A stretch of DNA of 64,000 bases, from NCBI RefSeq assembly GCF_014805685.1, contig NC_060904.1, positions 13,658,311 through 13,722,310 of the forward strand, in the 5' to 3' direction. The notes under the pieces are model-generated. The model saw nothing but the letters and a program-made list of their open reading frames with translations, had not been told where the DNA came from and searched no databases. Below, one piece after another: positions 53,000 to 64,000 of this stretch. The translations under genes and the position numbers were made by a program. Numbering within the stretch: the stretch's first letter is position 1; every line of letters starts with the position of its first letter. This stretch comes from Silurus meridionalis (lineage: Eukaryota > Chordata > Actinopteri > Siluriformes > Siluridae).

Positions 53000-54780
53000 G
53001 CAAATGGTAAGAATTATGATGAAGTTGATTTGAATTCTAGGTTTGGCCTAGAGGCATCATGATGATACAACACTGTGAACATATTCCTTCTCAATGATAG
53101 TCAGGAAACGGTATCTGCTCTTAAGCTATTTCCACTTTTAAGCCTATTCACAAAATGTGCTTTCACAGTAATTGAATTTCATCAAACATCAGTTGGAATT
53201 TTATAGATAATTCTTATTATCAGTGATTATCAGTCTAGGCCAGTATGATCAAATAAAGGAATGACCTTGTGCTAATGAATTTCACATCATTTCCCATATA
53301 TTGTATATATATATATATATATGCTTTGTGTGTATATCCATGAAGCATAGAATCTTTTTGTACACATAATTTACACACTTATCATTGATAAATTAGGTCT
53401 TGGGTCTACTTTCATCACATGAAACCCCATTTTCTAACACAACCCATTAGTAAGTAGAACACCTTCAGATCCCCAACTGATAAAAAAAATATTAAAAGAA
53501 AGAAAAAAAAAATCTTCTCAGCCATTTTTGCAAAGGCTGTATATCAGGATTTATTACATTCTTAATCACAATATGTGCATGTCAGCTATCCCCTAACCCC
53601 ACCACTTTCCTTATTTACAAATAGTACACAAAGCATATAGAATAGATAGCATGGGGTTCTGTATGTATGTGCTCTGGGGTCTGGGCTGTTTATATCTTTG
53701 GTGCAACCAAGCGTGGAGTATTGCGAATCTCAGAGGGACCCGTGGTGTGTGTTATATCTCTACGTGTACGAATCTGAGCAGGGGAGTAAGTTATCCGAAT
53801 ATGATGATACGCATGAGGGTAGAATCAGACCCAAACAAGACCAAAGAGTCTAATCCAATTCAAGAGGGTTTTATTGTCTTTTTCGCCATATACAATAGTA
53901 AAAAAAATGCACCTCATGTTAATGCGCTACATGAATATACATTTATGAATATAAATAACATAAATGAACATAAAATAACCTAAAACACATCTGCAAACAG
54001 CATTTAGTGTAAACTACAATGAGACAATACAGTGTCCAACAACACCAACCAGTACATTAGATGCATGTTTGTGCAAATAATTAAAATACTGCACATGTAA
54101 AAATTGCCAGTTTAGAAGCAGGTGAAGCAGCTACTGATGCGATGCAATATGATTCACCCCAATTACGATGCAGTGCGATCTGATTTCAATTTAATTCAAC
54201 GCAATTCAATTTATTGCATCCCAATATGATGCAATAGAAAAAATATGACACTGTATACTTCGCTTTTATTTCTTTGGTTCAGACAGACAGCAAATCATAC
54301 AATCAAACAACAGTTTAGTGAGGAGAAATGAACCTAAATATAAAATACTGGTCACAAATTATTGTTCACTTTCTAAATAATAAAAGTATAGCGCATCTAC
54401 TAATAGTTATATATAAATAAATTGGGTTTTTTAAATGATTCATCATGATACACCTTGTATCTGATGCATACTTTTAAAAATTGAAACACCACATCAATAA
54501 CTTTTTTGCAAATGTAATCTTACCATCCCTATTGAGTGTGTGTGTTTCAGGTCCAGTTTTTTTGTACTGGGGAATCTGTTGGCTTGTGGAAAGAAGCTGT
54601 TGCACAGTCTGGATTTCAGGGCCCAAATGCTTCGGTGGCTTTTTACACACAGCATGAGGGTGAAGAGTGGGTTAGTGGAGTGTGTATGGTCAGCCACAGA
54701 GTCACAGTGGACTTTTGGTTTCAAATATAAAATGCTTCTTTATTACCACTAAATAATTAAAAATGTATTCAAAAGAAAAA
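53000..54780. other. Intergenic stretch, no gene seen
   Basis: AT-rich; short TA tract at 53303-53322. Overlapping frames at 54494-54752 look repeat-derived: TTGTGGAAAGAAGCTGTTGCACAGTCTGG resembles the untranslated part of a fish LINE. Confidence 0.35.
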
Positions 54781-54790
54781 ACAGTTTTAT

Positions 54791-54791
<1 letters not shown>

Positions 54792-54869
<78 letters not shown>
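54792..54869. repeat. (CA)n-(TA)n compound microsatellite
   Basis: About 8 CA units followed by about 30 TA units. Confidence 0.95.
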
Positions 54870-54872
<3 letters not shown>

Positions 54873-55199
54873 CAGGCTAATTAGTTTACATTAATTCCTA
54901 TGAGAACGTTCGATTTGCATTGCGAATAAATTGCGTTGCGAGCACTTTTCCAGAACAAATTATGTTCCACTGTAACAACGTGACTGTTCATTAACTAGGA
55001 CTTATGATGGATGCATTGCATAATCTACCTTAAACAACACATTTCTTAATTTGTTTATTTAAAAAAAGAAATATATATACAGCCATCAAACATCGAAGTT
55101 TACGTATCTTTTTGGAAGGAGTTTCCAGTGTCAGGGCTTTGAAACAGAAATATACAATATATACATACTAGAGATTGTAACTGATGTATGATATGTTAG

Positions 55200-55420
55200 A
55201 CAGGAATTAACTTCTTAGCAAAAATTGAAAAAATTCTTAGCACTGGCATAATTGCTGTGGTATAAGAGAAATAAAAAACTCAATATTTTGGGATGTGCAT
55301 TTGCAGGATTATCTACTTTGGGGATGGTGGTAGTCATCTTAACACCTTATCTGAGATTATTTCATTATTATTATTATTTTGCCCATTGTGGTCGTCATTA
55401 TTGTGTACGTCTAATGTAGC
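55200..55420. repeat. Dispersed fish repeat
   Basis: ATTGCTGTGGTATAAGAGAAATAAAA and TGTGCATTTGCAGGATTATC are words of a dispersed repeat. TGCTGTGGTATTAGA also appears at 30009. Class uncertain. Confidence 0.4.
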
Positions 55421-56069
55421 ATTTCAATAAACTACTTGCAATACTATAAAATCTGTACTGTATTTGAATTGTGTTTTTGCGTTTGTGGACAAACAGTTTC
55501 AATCAGGTCAAGCTTTAAAATGATCAAAGGACATGTAAATGCTTGAAAGCATGCACACAACACTGAGACACACACACGCCTGCACTAGCAATTAGCATTC
55601 AGACACGAAACATAAAAGTCCACGTTAGAAGAAGCCTTGCACAAAAGCGAGCACGTGATCAACTTTTCAAGCCAACTACGATTCTGCAAGACATCCTCTT
55701 TGTGGCATGGCCATGATCAACTAGAAATGAATGGCCAAAAAAAAAAAAAAAGAAGTCAATTAGTACAAATTTATAGACATTTTCAGAAATGGCTTTGCTT
55801 AGAAAAATGGCAGCTTTGTAGTTCAAAAAAAATAAAAAAACTGTTTTTTTTTTCCAGCAGTTGCTTAAATCCTAAAATGAGTACTGCAATCTTCTGGCAC
55901 AGGCACACTGTAATGCTTTAAAAACAATTTACCAACTGTCATCGCTGTAATTACAGTAACTAATTACCTTCCTCTGCAAACAAATAGCTTAACGTAATGC
56001 TTGGACCCAATCAATTTTTTTTTTTTTTAGAAATGCAAAATTCCCAAAGCCAAAATGGAAAATATATAT

Positions 56070-56360
56070 ATAATATAGTTTTTTGGCAAACCTGAAAAGG
56101 AAAGAAATAACGCACTTTGTTTTATCCATGCATAATTCCCTGGGAATATCATATCATAAATATTTGCATTCAGTTCTTATCAGGACATTTGCATTCGCCG
56201 CTTATCAGTCGGCGAGCCAGGCGCTGGCAGATAGCGAGAACGGCTTCCACGCCATACACCCGTTTCTAATGAGTCACGTCCTGAGCTGATATCACATTTT
56301 GGCTAGAACTTTATCACCAGAACTAGGAGGTCATATTCTCCGAGAGTTGGCTCATCATGG
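56070..56360. other. Strong candidate conserved non-coding block
   Basis: About 290 nt of repeat-free sequence of balanced composition in an AT-rich surround: TATTTGCATTCAGTTC, CGCCGCTTATCAGTCGGCG (partly self-complementary), AGCCAGGCGCTGGCAG, CTAATGAGTCACGTCC. The mix of ATTTGCAT-type, GATA and TGAGTCA-type words fits a developmental enhancer, by inference only. Confidence 0.4.
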
Positions 56361-57059
56361 AACAGCGTTTTTTTTTTTTCACCCATTTGATGTGATTAAA
56401 AATGTTTTTTTTTCTCTTTAATTGGATAAAACACATGTATTTTATATAGAATACAAATGTATTTCTGGTATGTGGTAGCAGTGATACATAATGATGATTA
56501 GCATTGTGACATAAATTCAGTTGTTACTTAAGATGGTTTTTATCAGGACTTTATTCCTTGGAAGAAAGAGGAGGGAAAATAGAAAGTCATGGAAAGTCTA
56601 AGGAAGGATAAGAAACGGAAGCACTTTGCGTCCATGCGCAACAGTTTCTGAGGAAAAAGGGAATAAAGTCATAGTTTGATAACATGTTCGATTCCACAAT
56701 AACAATTTTATGCTGCATTGCCAGGTATAATTATAAATCTGCAATTTCTTTCACCCAAGACTTGGAGATCAAATGAAGATTCCCAGTCAAATGCCCATCT
56801 CGTTAGTTGTTTTTTTAGTATTTTTATCTGTTTATAATTTCCCTCCAAACTGTAGCTCTGTCTGAGGAACTTATCATTTGCACCTTTAACAGCTTAAAGG
56901 TGTTCTTGCAATAATAAATGTACATCCTTTTTTTAAGGTGTGATGTGACAAAATATTGCGAAGCGCCTTACAAAATTAAGCGCCTTATAAAAAGAGAGAT
57001 GTTTTTTTTTTCGATTTTTCATGTTCACTGGATGTTGTATTTTCTTGTGTTTGCTATAT

Positions 57060-57480
57060 AAAGTACTGTAAAAAAGAAAAATGACCATAAACCCCTTCTA
57101 ATACGAAGTTATAACAGCATTTCTGTATAATTACGCCTATTATTACTACGGCCGCTCTCACAATCTCATCTGTTTTTGATGACGATCTTACTGTAATGTA
57201 CAAAAATCCAGCACACAGGAATGGCTTGTCCTCAGCCACCGTTAATAAGCTGCAGAGGGACGTAGTATTGCAGCTGCACGTCAGCTCGCTGAGAAGGCCG
57301 TCCACTGATCTACAGGGAGGCCGAACCACATCGGCTGTGTTATTGTCTCGGAATCTTATCTCTCTGCTGATGTTTAAACAGCGAAGCCAAGAAATTCCAG
57401 CCTCCGTCCTTCCATCTAGATCATCACTCCAATGAATCACCTCATTTGTCCCATCCTGTTTGGGAAATAAGATTTGATTT
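57060..57480. other. Candidate conserved non-coding block
   Basis: Balanced sequence (TACGGCCGCTCTCACAATC, TTGCAGCTGCACGTCAGC, GGAGGCCGAACCACATC). A 128-residue minus frame and a 79-residue plus frame overlap, with no domain signs. Confidence 0.35.
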
Positions 57481-58181
57481 GAGCTGGAAAAAAAGGTTTA
57501 TTTTACACCAAATGGTGGATTCAAATCTCTCTGATTAGACCTATCTTTTTCTTTTTTTTTTTTTACAGATAGCACCCCAAGTAAAGTCGAAATGAAGCTT
57601 AAGTAACCATGAAGTAAACAGGAAGTATGTATCTTGTACATCATGTGTCTATTCCTTTTCAGTGGTGAAAATGTATTTCTTTTTGCTCTGACCAATGCTT
57701 TAGCTGCAAAAGTGTAAAGAGGTGTAAGTGTAGTTTCTCATTGGTCCCAATTTGGTCTACTTTTAGGGTAAAAATGCAAGCATGAGCAAAATTCTAACCC
57801 CATACCCATCAGCTAGCTTGCTAACAACATTGGCTAATCATTTGCACTAACTTAACACAATGCTACCTTGTTTGTTTTGGAACTCAACAACCCATAGGGG
57901 TTCCCTAATATCAGCTAGCTTTCTTAGCGATGATTCTTACTGGTTTAGGCAATAGATAGCTTGATTGATTAGCACTTGGTGTTCACAACATAACATATTA
58001 CTAATAGTCTGATGTTATCTTGGTTGTTAGAGAAGAAGTTCAGCTACTGGAAAGCTTTAGCAATCTAAAGTGCAACAAACCATGTATTAAGAGGTCAAGT
58101 AAAGGATGTGGATGAATAAAGATAAATTAGTTCTCTCAAAAATTAACATGTGGGACACCATATCACTAACTCCATCACACC

Positions 58182-58388
58182 GTGGTTCAGCCCATTATTG
58201 CCAACCAACCACCTCGCATCGAGCACCTCCACAACAGTAGAAGTCTGCGCAGAGCACAAAACGTCATCAGGGACCCATCACATCCCGTTCACAAGCTGTT
58301 AAACTTCATTCAATCCAGAAGGAGATACAGGAGCATTCACACCAGACCCAGCAGGCTCAAAGGCAGCTTTTTCAATAATCGGCACTGA
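58182..58388 (+). mobile_element. LINE fragment, C-terminal end of reverse-transcriptase ORF
   Basis: The plus frame reads RIEHLHNSRSLRRAQNVIRD, PSHPVHKLLNFIQSRRRYRS, IHTRPSRLKGSFFNNRH and stops. This is the same position in a LINE polyprotein as the 20188-20442 fragment (LPSGRHYRT...RHRNSFFPQ) but from a different family. The catalytic domain is absent. Confidence 0.7.
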
Positions 58389-58559
58389 ACTCTACACTAC
58401 ACTGCTAGAATGCTTTACTTATTTTACTGCCAGTAATTATCATGCAGATGTTCTCCAATCTGTACATTCGGTATATGTATATATAATTATAACTGTATAT
58501 AATTCGAAATTCACAGCAAATCCTAGACTATCTAGAATATCTGTATAATATCTGTATTT

Positions 58560-58765
58560 TTAATTAAATTCAACTGTATGTGTATAGCACTTATAAAAGT
58601 GGACATTGTGTCAAAGCAGCTTTACAGAGATAAATAGGTTATAAAATGTAAGTTTATATGTTAGTGCGTATTTTTATTGAGCAAGCCAGTGGCGACTGTG
58701 GCAAGGAAAAACTCCCTGAGATGGTATGAGGAAGAAACCTTGAGAGGAACCAGATTTAAAAGGGA
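58560..58765 (+). repeat. Dispersed repeat, related to 390-600
   Basis: GTCAAAGCAGCTTTACAGAGATAAA, AGGAAAAACTCCCTGAGATGG and AACCTTGAGAGGAACCAGA match words at 390-560. The element class is unknown to me. Confidence 0.5.
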
Positions 58766-59339
58766 AACCCATCCTCATTTAAGTGGCACCGAATGTCCAT
58801 ACAGGTCCGTCGTGCATCGTGCTGTTCAGTATTCGGCGGTTAAATGCAGAACTGTTTATGCAACCTGTGGTCTTTAGCCTTGTAACAGACTGTTAACATT
58901 AATTACAGTCCAAATCCATCCTTATAGCTTTTGAGTTGTTTAGAAACTTCTTCAGGCTGGTCATGTGGAATCATCCTCAGCTGTACAAAGTGATATTTTA
59001 TTGAAGAGAAATCGATCGATTCGGACAAATCCAAAAAGTATATACATATGTATTATCTTAGTTGTATATACAAAGTACTTATCTCATATTGTACACATAT
59101 TTTCTACATATGTTTACAAATTCTGAATTTTTATAGTCATATACAGATCTTTGTATGCATAGATTTTCTATATTCTATATCTATCAAGATAAATTTACTA
59201 TTTTCAACATTTTAGAACAAAATAATGTGTTTGTATGTAGTTATATGTCTAGTTCTTAGATGGTATGATTTTACTTTGGACCCTCATTTAAAGAGTATTG
59301 GTGCGTTCCATATTATACATGGAACAGTTCTCATTATTA

Positions 59340-59690
59340 TTCATATTTAATAGTAAATGGGCGTTTGTTGTAATTCATTACCCTCCATAAGAGAGCATCT
59401 CTCTCTGACCATGTGGGGAAGGTGCATCATTGGCCTTTCTCTCAGAGGGGTTCCTTTGGCCTCTTTGACTCGTACAACTGCTCAAGCACCAGTCTCTTCA
59501 TTCATCAGTAGCCGTTGGCCTGCTGAGCTCACATGCTGAGATGGTGGCTGTCCATTTGGAAAAGAGCTCCAGAAACAAGGACGGAGATTGCATTTTTTGC
59601 ACGAACATAAATTTTCCAGTGCCCTTGAATTTGATTTTGATGGTCTTTGCCTTCGGGGTTTAAACACAACACCCTTTGGGATTATGTAGG
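59340..59690. other. Candidate conserved non-coding block
   Basis: Repeat-free sequence with TAATTCATTACCCTCCATAAG, GTGGGGAAGGTGCATCATTGG and CTGAGATGGTGGCTGTCC. Opposed 60- and 61-residue frames have no domain signs. Confidence 0.35.
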
Positions 59691-60725
59691 GTGAAGTGAA
59701 GCAAATATGTAGGAGTTTAGCCTGAGAGACCTCTCTCTAATATTTTATAATATTTAATATTTTATCTCCAGAATATGGAGTTATTGGAATTTTTGTGCAC
59801 TCCCTAGATATTGACCAGTCAATTGGAAATGTTGGACCTCCTCTGTAATGTTACATATAATGTATTAATACTGTGTATTGGAAAGCATTATTACTATAGT
59901 GGAATCAAAATATGCTAAAACGTTAGGGGAAAAAGCAACACAGGTGCTTCTAGGTGTATGCAAGTTATGTTATAAGCGTAACCCCAAATACACCTCACGT
60001 AGCCCCTGGCTTTACATCCCATAATGCATACATACATTAATCCCACATCCTATAATGCAATACATAAATGAATCCTATGCTACACGGTATAAGTAATACC
60101 ATGTTAGCATCCACAAATGTTTAGAGCTTATATATTAATTTGATGTAGATTGTATTTTGTGATACATGCATCACATCAGGTTGGAGTATGTGTGTCCAAT
60201 CTAGTATTGGAACGTTAGCTAATTAAGTGTGTACGGATGATATATTTATTCATGGCCAGGAGTCCAAGAAAGGAACACAGGCCATGTGAAACAGTCTGAA
60301 ACAGAACAGTGATACACACTGTTTGCTTTGTCAATCAGAGCAACCTGTAAGTGAAAGAGTATGTAGAAAGCGGTTGTGTTACACCATCCAGACTGTATAG
60401 CATGGACATGTTCACTCTGTTGGACTCCTGGCTATAAATGGCGATAGAATCTATGGCATTCGTAATCAGCATTTTAACTCTAGCTCTTCAGATGATTCAT
60501 GGAGTGCTAATCTGTTGTGCAACAAAGCCTTGGTTTGTTGGATATCAGTAAAATTATAGCCATAAAGGTATCCATGAGTGGAGATATAAAGATCTATAGC
60601 TGATCCATAGTATAAGTAACCACAACATACACGTTAGCTAGCTTGCTAATAGCTTTGCTTAATCATTTACCCAATCTTAGCTTAAGGATGCAGAGTTAGC
60701 ATTTGAACTTGCTTCTTAGCTACCT

Positions 60726-61251
60726 GTAAACCTGTCCCATTTTCTTTGTGGACCTGCCTGATTCATCCAGATGTTCTACCTCTGGATGGAGTTCTGTTTC
60801 TATTAATGACCAATTACTGCAGCTGAGGATGGTTTCACATGAACAGTCTAAAGATCCAGTGGAGGATTCAACTCCAAATCCATGAATGTTGATCTGGACT
60901 GTAATTAATATAAACAGTGTGGTTAAGGACTACAGTCACCCTGAACAGTTTGACACTTGAGTCTCCATCATGGAACATTTGATAACCTCAACAATGTTGG
61001 AACTATAATAAATATAGACATTTAGTGTCACTCAGATGAAGTTTCACTTTTGAATCAGGCTACTTTTGTGGTGTCTTCAGATACCATCTCAGTGTGTTTT
61101 TCCTTGCCAGAGTCATTAGGGATAAACTCAGAGACTAATTAATAAATGTAACATTTATATCTGTAATTTATTTTTTTCTGTAAAACTGCATTGGGACAAT
61201 GTCTGTTGTTATAAGCACTGTACAAATAAAATTTGATTAAAGTGAATTGAA
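60726..61251 (+). mobile_element. Retroposon insertion with 11-bp target duplication
   Basis: The segment is bounded by exact copies of CTTAGCTACCT at 60715-60725 and 61252-61262. Its 3' end reads ACAATGTCTGTTGTTATAAGC...AATAAAATTTGATT and a GAATTGAA tail, as in truncated fish non-LTR elements. The body matches 33850-34160. It sits inside an older dispersed repeat whose other copy is near 57800-58020. Confidence 0.65.
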
Positions 61252-61789
61252 CTTAGCTACCTATAATTGTTTCTTAATTTAAACTAGCTTGATTGATACT
61301 AGCTAGCACTTGGTGTTAATAACACAGGATACTAGAATGTAATTTAATAGAATGCTGGAACAGGTTTGGGTCTATTAAATGCTACCAAATCCAAAGCTAG
61401 CTGGAAAAGACAAATTAGTTTTGTCTATATGGGTCTGCTACACAGCTACACATGTTCTTCTACCCTCCAACAATGGCTAGTCATAATGCAAGTAAACAAA
61501 TGGTAGTATTTGGAAAAGTCCCTGTTAAGATGGGATTAAGTTGCCAAGACCTCTTGATAACCTCAACCCAGACTTTATAAACATCCCATATCTCTCTAAT
61601 GCATGCAGTAAATAATTTCCCAGTGGTACTTGGTGATGTCTGAGCAAATACAGCATAACTGTTACAGAAACATAACAGGTCAATTCATGTTTTAATTGAA
61701 TCTAGATAAGTTTACTTGAGCTCACACTTCGATAAAAGCTTCTGATTGAAGCATTATCAGGATCAGAACTACAAACCGTTATGCTCCAG

Positions 61790-62160
61790 CACCAGCATCC
61801 CCACCCCCACACGCTCCCATTTTCGTACCTAAAATAAACTGATGGAGTGTTTCAAGTGGGGAAACAACGCATGACATGAAGCAGGGATGGGTTTGGGTGG
61901 AGCCACGGCGATTAAGTGATTGGAAGTGATCTTAAGTCGCCTGAGTGCTTTCTTCAATCCGGCAGATACCATCATCCCCAAGACTTTATCTCCCTTCTTG
62001 AACTTCTTTTAAACATCTTCCCTCGCTGACATCCCCTTTGTTATAAACCGTCTTCCTCCTTTGGCATCCACTTTCATTACTGAGTCTTATCTTTGACATC
62101 TTCCTCTGTCACTGTTCTGAATGTGTGGCAGGAGTGGTTTAGATTGGACTGTTAGATCTG
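61790..62160. other. Candidate conserved non-coding block
   Basis: Balanced, repeat-free sequence (CACCCCCACACGCTCCC, GGAGCCACGGCGATTAAGTG, CTTAAGTCGCCTGAGTGC). Non-coding on both strands. Confidence 0.3.
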
Positions 62161-62715
62161 TCCTCACCTTCCATAGGCCAAACACGGCCCAGAAAGTAAC
62201 CAAAATATTTATTTAGGGCTTGAATGAATACATTTGACGACATGGTAGAGTGATGCACTATGTAGAAGTAGGCTAGTTAGTAATATGGGAATTATTCTGG
62301 AACAATGGAAAAAAAACAGACTTAATTTTCCATATTTCATCTTTTGGTTGAACTGAGTTATTCTTGGTTGTGTTTTGAAGATCAATAGAAAATTGTAATA
62401 GAACCAAACCATTGCGTCGTGGATTTCAGGTCTATGGAGAACTCTGACCTCCAGCAACCCACACAGCATACAGACATGGCTGCCGAGTACTACAACTCCC
62501 AAGACACACACACACACACACACACAAAATCACCAGCCTCTAATAAAGCACACTTGTTCTCAATTACACACCTTTATTTGCCCGACTATTTAAAGGACAT
62601 TCATTCGACCACTGCGACTGCCAACACCTGCTTTGTATAGTGCAGCCTTGGTATCGTGTTTGCTTCTCTGGTTCTGATGTTTAGTTCTGTTTATGGTTTC
62701 TTGTCTCTGGATTAG

Positions 62716-63160
62716 CCTGTATACAGTGGTGTGAAAAAGAGTTTGCCCCCTTCCTGGTTTCTTATTTTTTTGCATGTTTGTTACACTTTAATGTTTCAGA
62801 TTATCAAACTAATTTAAATATTAGTAAAAGATAACACAAGTGAACACAACATGCAGTTTTTAAATGAAGGTTTTTATTATTGAGGGAAAACAAACTCCAA
62901 AACTACATGGCCCTCTGTGAAAAAGTGTTTGCCCCCTAAACCTAATAACTGGTTGGCCCACCCTTAGCAGCAACAACTGCAATCAAGGGTTTGCGATAAC
63001 TTGCAATGAGTCTGTTACGGCGCTGTGGAGGAATTTTGAACCACTCATCTATGCAGAATTGTTGTGATTCAGCCACTTTGGAGGGTTTTCGAGCATGAAC
63101 CGCCTTTTTAAGGTCATGCCACAGCATCTCAATAGGATTCAGGTCAGGCCTTGGAGGACA
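62716..63160 (-). mobile_element. Truncated Tc1-like element with transposase C-terminus
   Basis: One end reads TATACAGTGGTGTGAAAAAG with GTTTGCCCCCTTCC. The minus frame 62942-63127 reads MLWHDLKKAVHARKPSKVAE, RNRLIASYRKPLIAVVAAKG, GPTSY and stops, the very C-terminus of a Tc1-like transposase including the segment after the last catalytic acid. The copy ends near 63160 where unrelated sequence takes over. Confidence 0.8.
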
Positions 63161-63394
63161 GGTGTCTTTTCCAATGATCGGTGTGATAAGTGTTCCATTT
63201 GCAAACTATACCTACCTTTTCCGGTTTGTCTTTTTCTGAATTGTCGTTGTGTTTACGGATTTGTTAAAGTGCTTCTGTATTTGTTATTTTGTTTTTAGAT
63301 TTGTTAATTAGTTTTCGGATTTGTTTATTTGTTTTTGCATTTGTTATTTTGTTTTCGGATTTGTTGATGTGTTTTGCACTTCTCGCCACTGTAG

Positions 63395-63620
63395 AATAGC
63401 CTTTGTCACATATACATTACAGCACAGTGAAATTCTTTTTTCACATATCCCACCTTGCTCAGAAACTGGGGTCAGCCATGATACGGCACCCCTGAGTTTA
63501 GAGTGTTAAGGGCCTTGCTCAAAGGCCTGAGAGTGGCAGTTTGGCAATAGAGGGGCTTGAACCCCCAACCTTCCAATCAGTAACCCAGCACATTAACCAC
63601 TGAGCAACCACTCCCCTGGA
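63395..63620 (-). repeat. tRNA-derived SINE, near complete
   Basis: Same subfamily as 52230-52486: a TTGCTCAGTGGTTAATG head, a B-box in GGTTGGGGGTTCAAGCCCC, a GAGCAAGGCCCTTAACACTC block, and GAATTTCACTGTGCTGTAATG near the tail. Confidence 0.8.
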
Positions 63621-64000
63621 GTTTTTATGTTTAAAAAAATAAAAGTAAAAATACAGTAAAAAAATTTCTGAGGAAAGAATGAAATGCTATTATAGACCAC
63701 TGGTGGACAGTGACAAAAAGTATTATTTTTCAAGTTCTTTCAAGTACCTGTACTTTAACAGAGTATTGTTAAATACTGATTTATCTGAATGAACTTTTAC
63801 CTCACTATAATTTAATGTGTAATAGTAATTTTCTTCAATAGATTACAAAGAAAAACACACTGTTCCTTTCTGATCTGAAGTATTACCTAAATTGCAACAA
63901 ATGAAAACCTGCTACAAGACCACAAGCATGTAACCTGTGGTTATTTTTTATGTTCCTTGTTGGTCACTTGCATTTTAGTTCATTCTAGTTTAGTGTTATT

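Noticed and set aside
22000..64000. Presence of lrp12 or another neighbouring gene upstream of dpys
   Set aside because: No CUB, LDL-receptor class A or other recognisable domain is found in any frame, and the large exons expected of lrp12 are absent.

Overview
The window is vertebrate nuclear DNA, almost certainly from a ray-finned fish. It is AT-rich, full of microsatellites and Tc1-like, hAT-like, LINE and tRNA-SINE relics of kinds familiar from teleosts. A catfish or related otophysan would fit, but the order cannot be fixed from sequence alone.

Only one protein-coding gene is firmly supported: dihydropyrimidinase (dpys), on the minus strand from 21838 down to 4853. I could join nine exons with GT-AG introns and consistent phases. 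They give a complete 498-residue enzyme with every metal ligand of the dihydropyrimidinase active site. An AATAAA signal follows the stop codon at 4750-4745. The introns hold several different Tc1-like relics (5011-5662, about 6183-6475, 11220-11465, 12009-13325, 14440-14720, 20715-21120), two LINE 3' ends (16677-17327, 19782-20450), several SINEs and long dinucleotide tracts.

The first 4.7 kb lies 3' of dpys. Its main feature is a hAT-like element (2140-3933) with an exact 8-bp target duplication. A second, rearranged copy of the same family, itself carrying a nested insertion, lies near 41627-43260.

From about 22 kb to 64 kb I see no confident coding gene. This is gene-poor DNA upstream of dpys in which repeats alternate with blocks of more balanced composition and few repeats (26.4, 28.5-29.2, 31.0-31.4, 34.6, 38.0-38.5, 40.2-40.6, 44.5-44.9, 45.9-46.5, 47.0-47.6, 49.3, 51.1, 56.1-56.3, 57.1-57.4, 59.4-59.6 and 61.8-62.1 kb). 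They are the obvious places to look for conserved non-coding elements, but that is an inference. One 104-nt block (50656-50759, minus) is open, has plausible splice sites and could be an unrecognised exon.

I found no operon, CRISPR, phage or other multi-gene system. The most unusual items are the hAT-like family that carries a shared transmembrane-like coding stretch, its nested insertion, the exon-like block at 50.7 kb and a promoter-like block near 28.9 kb.
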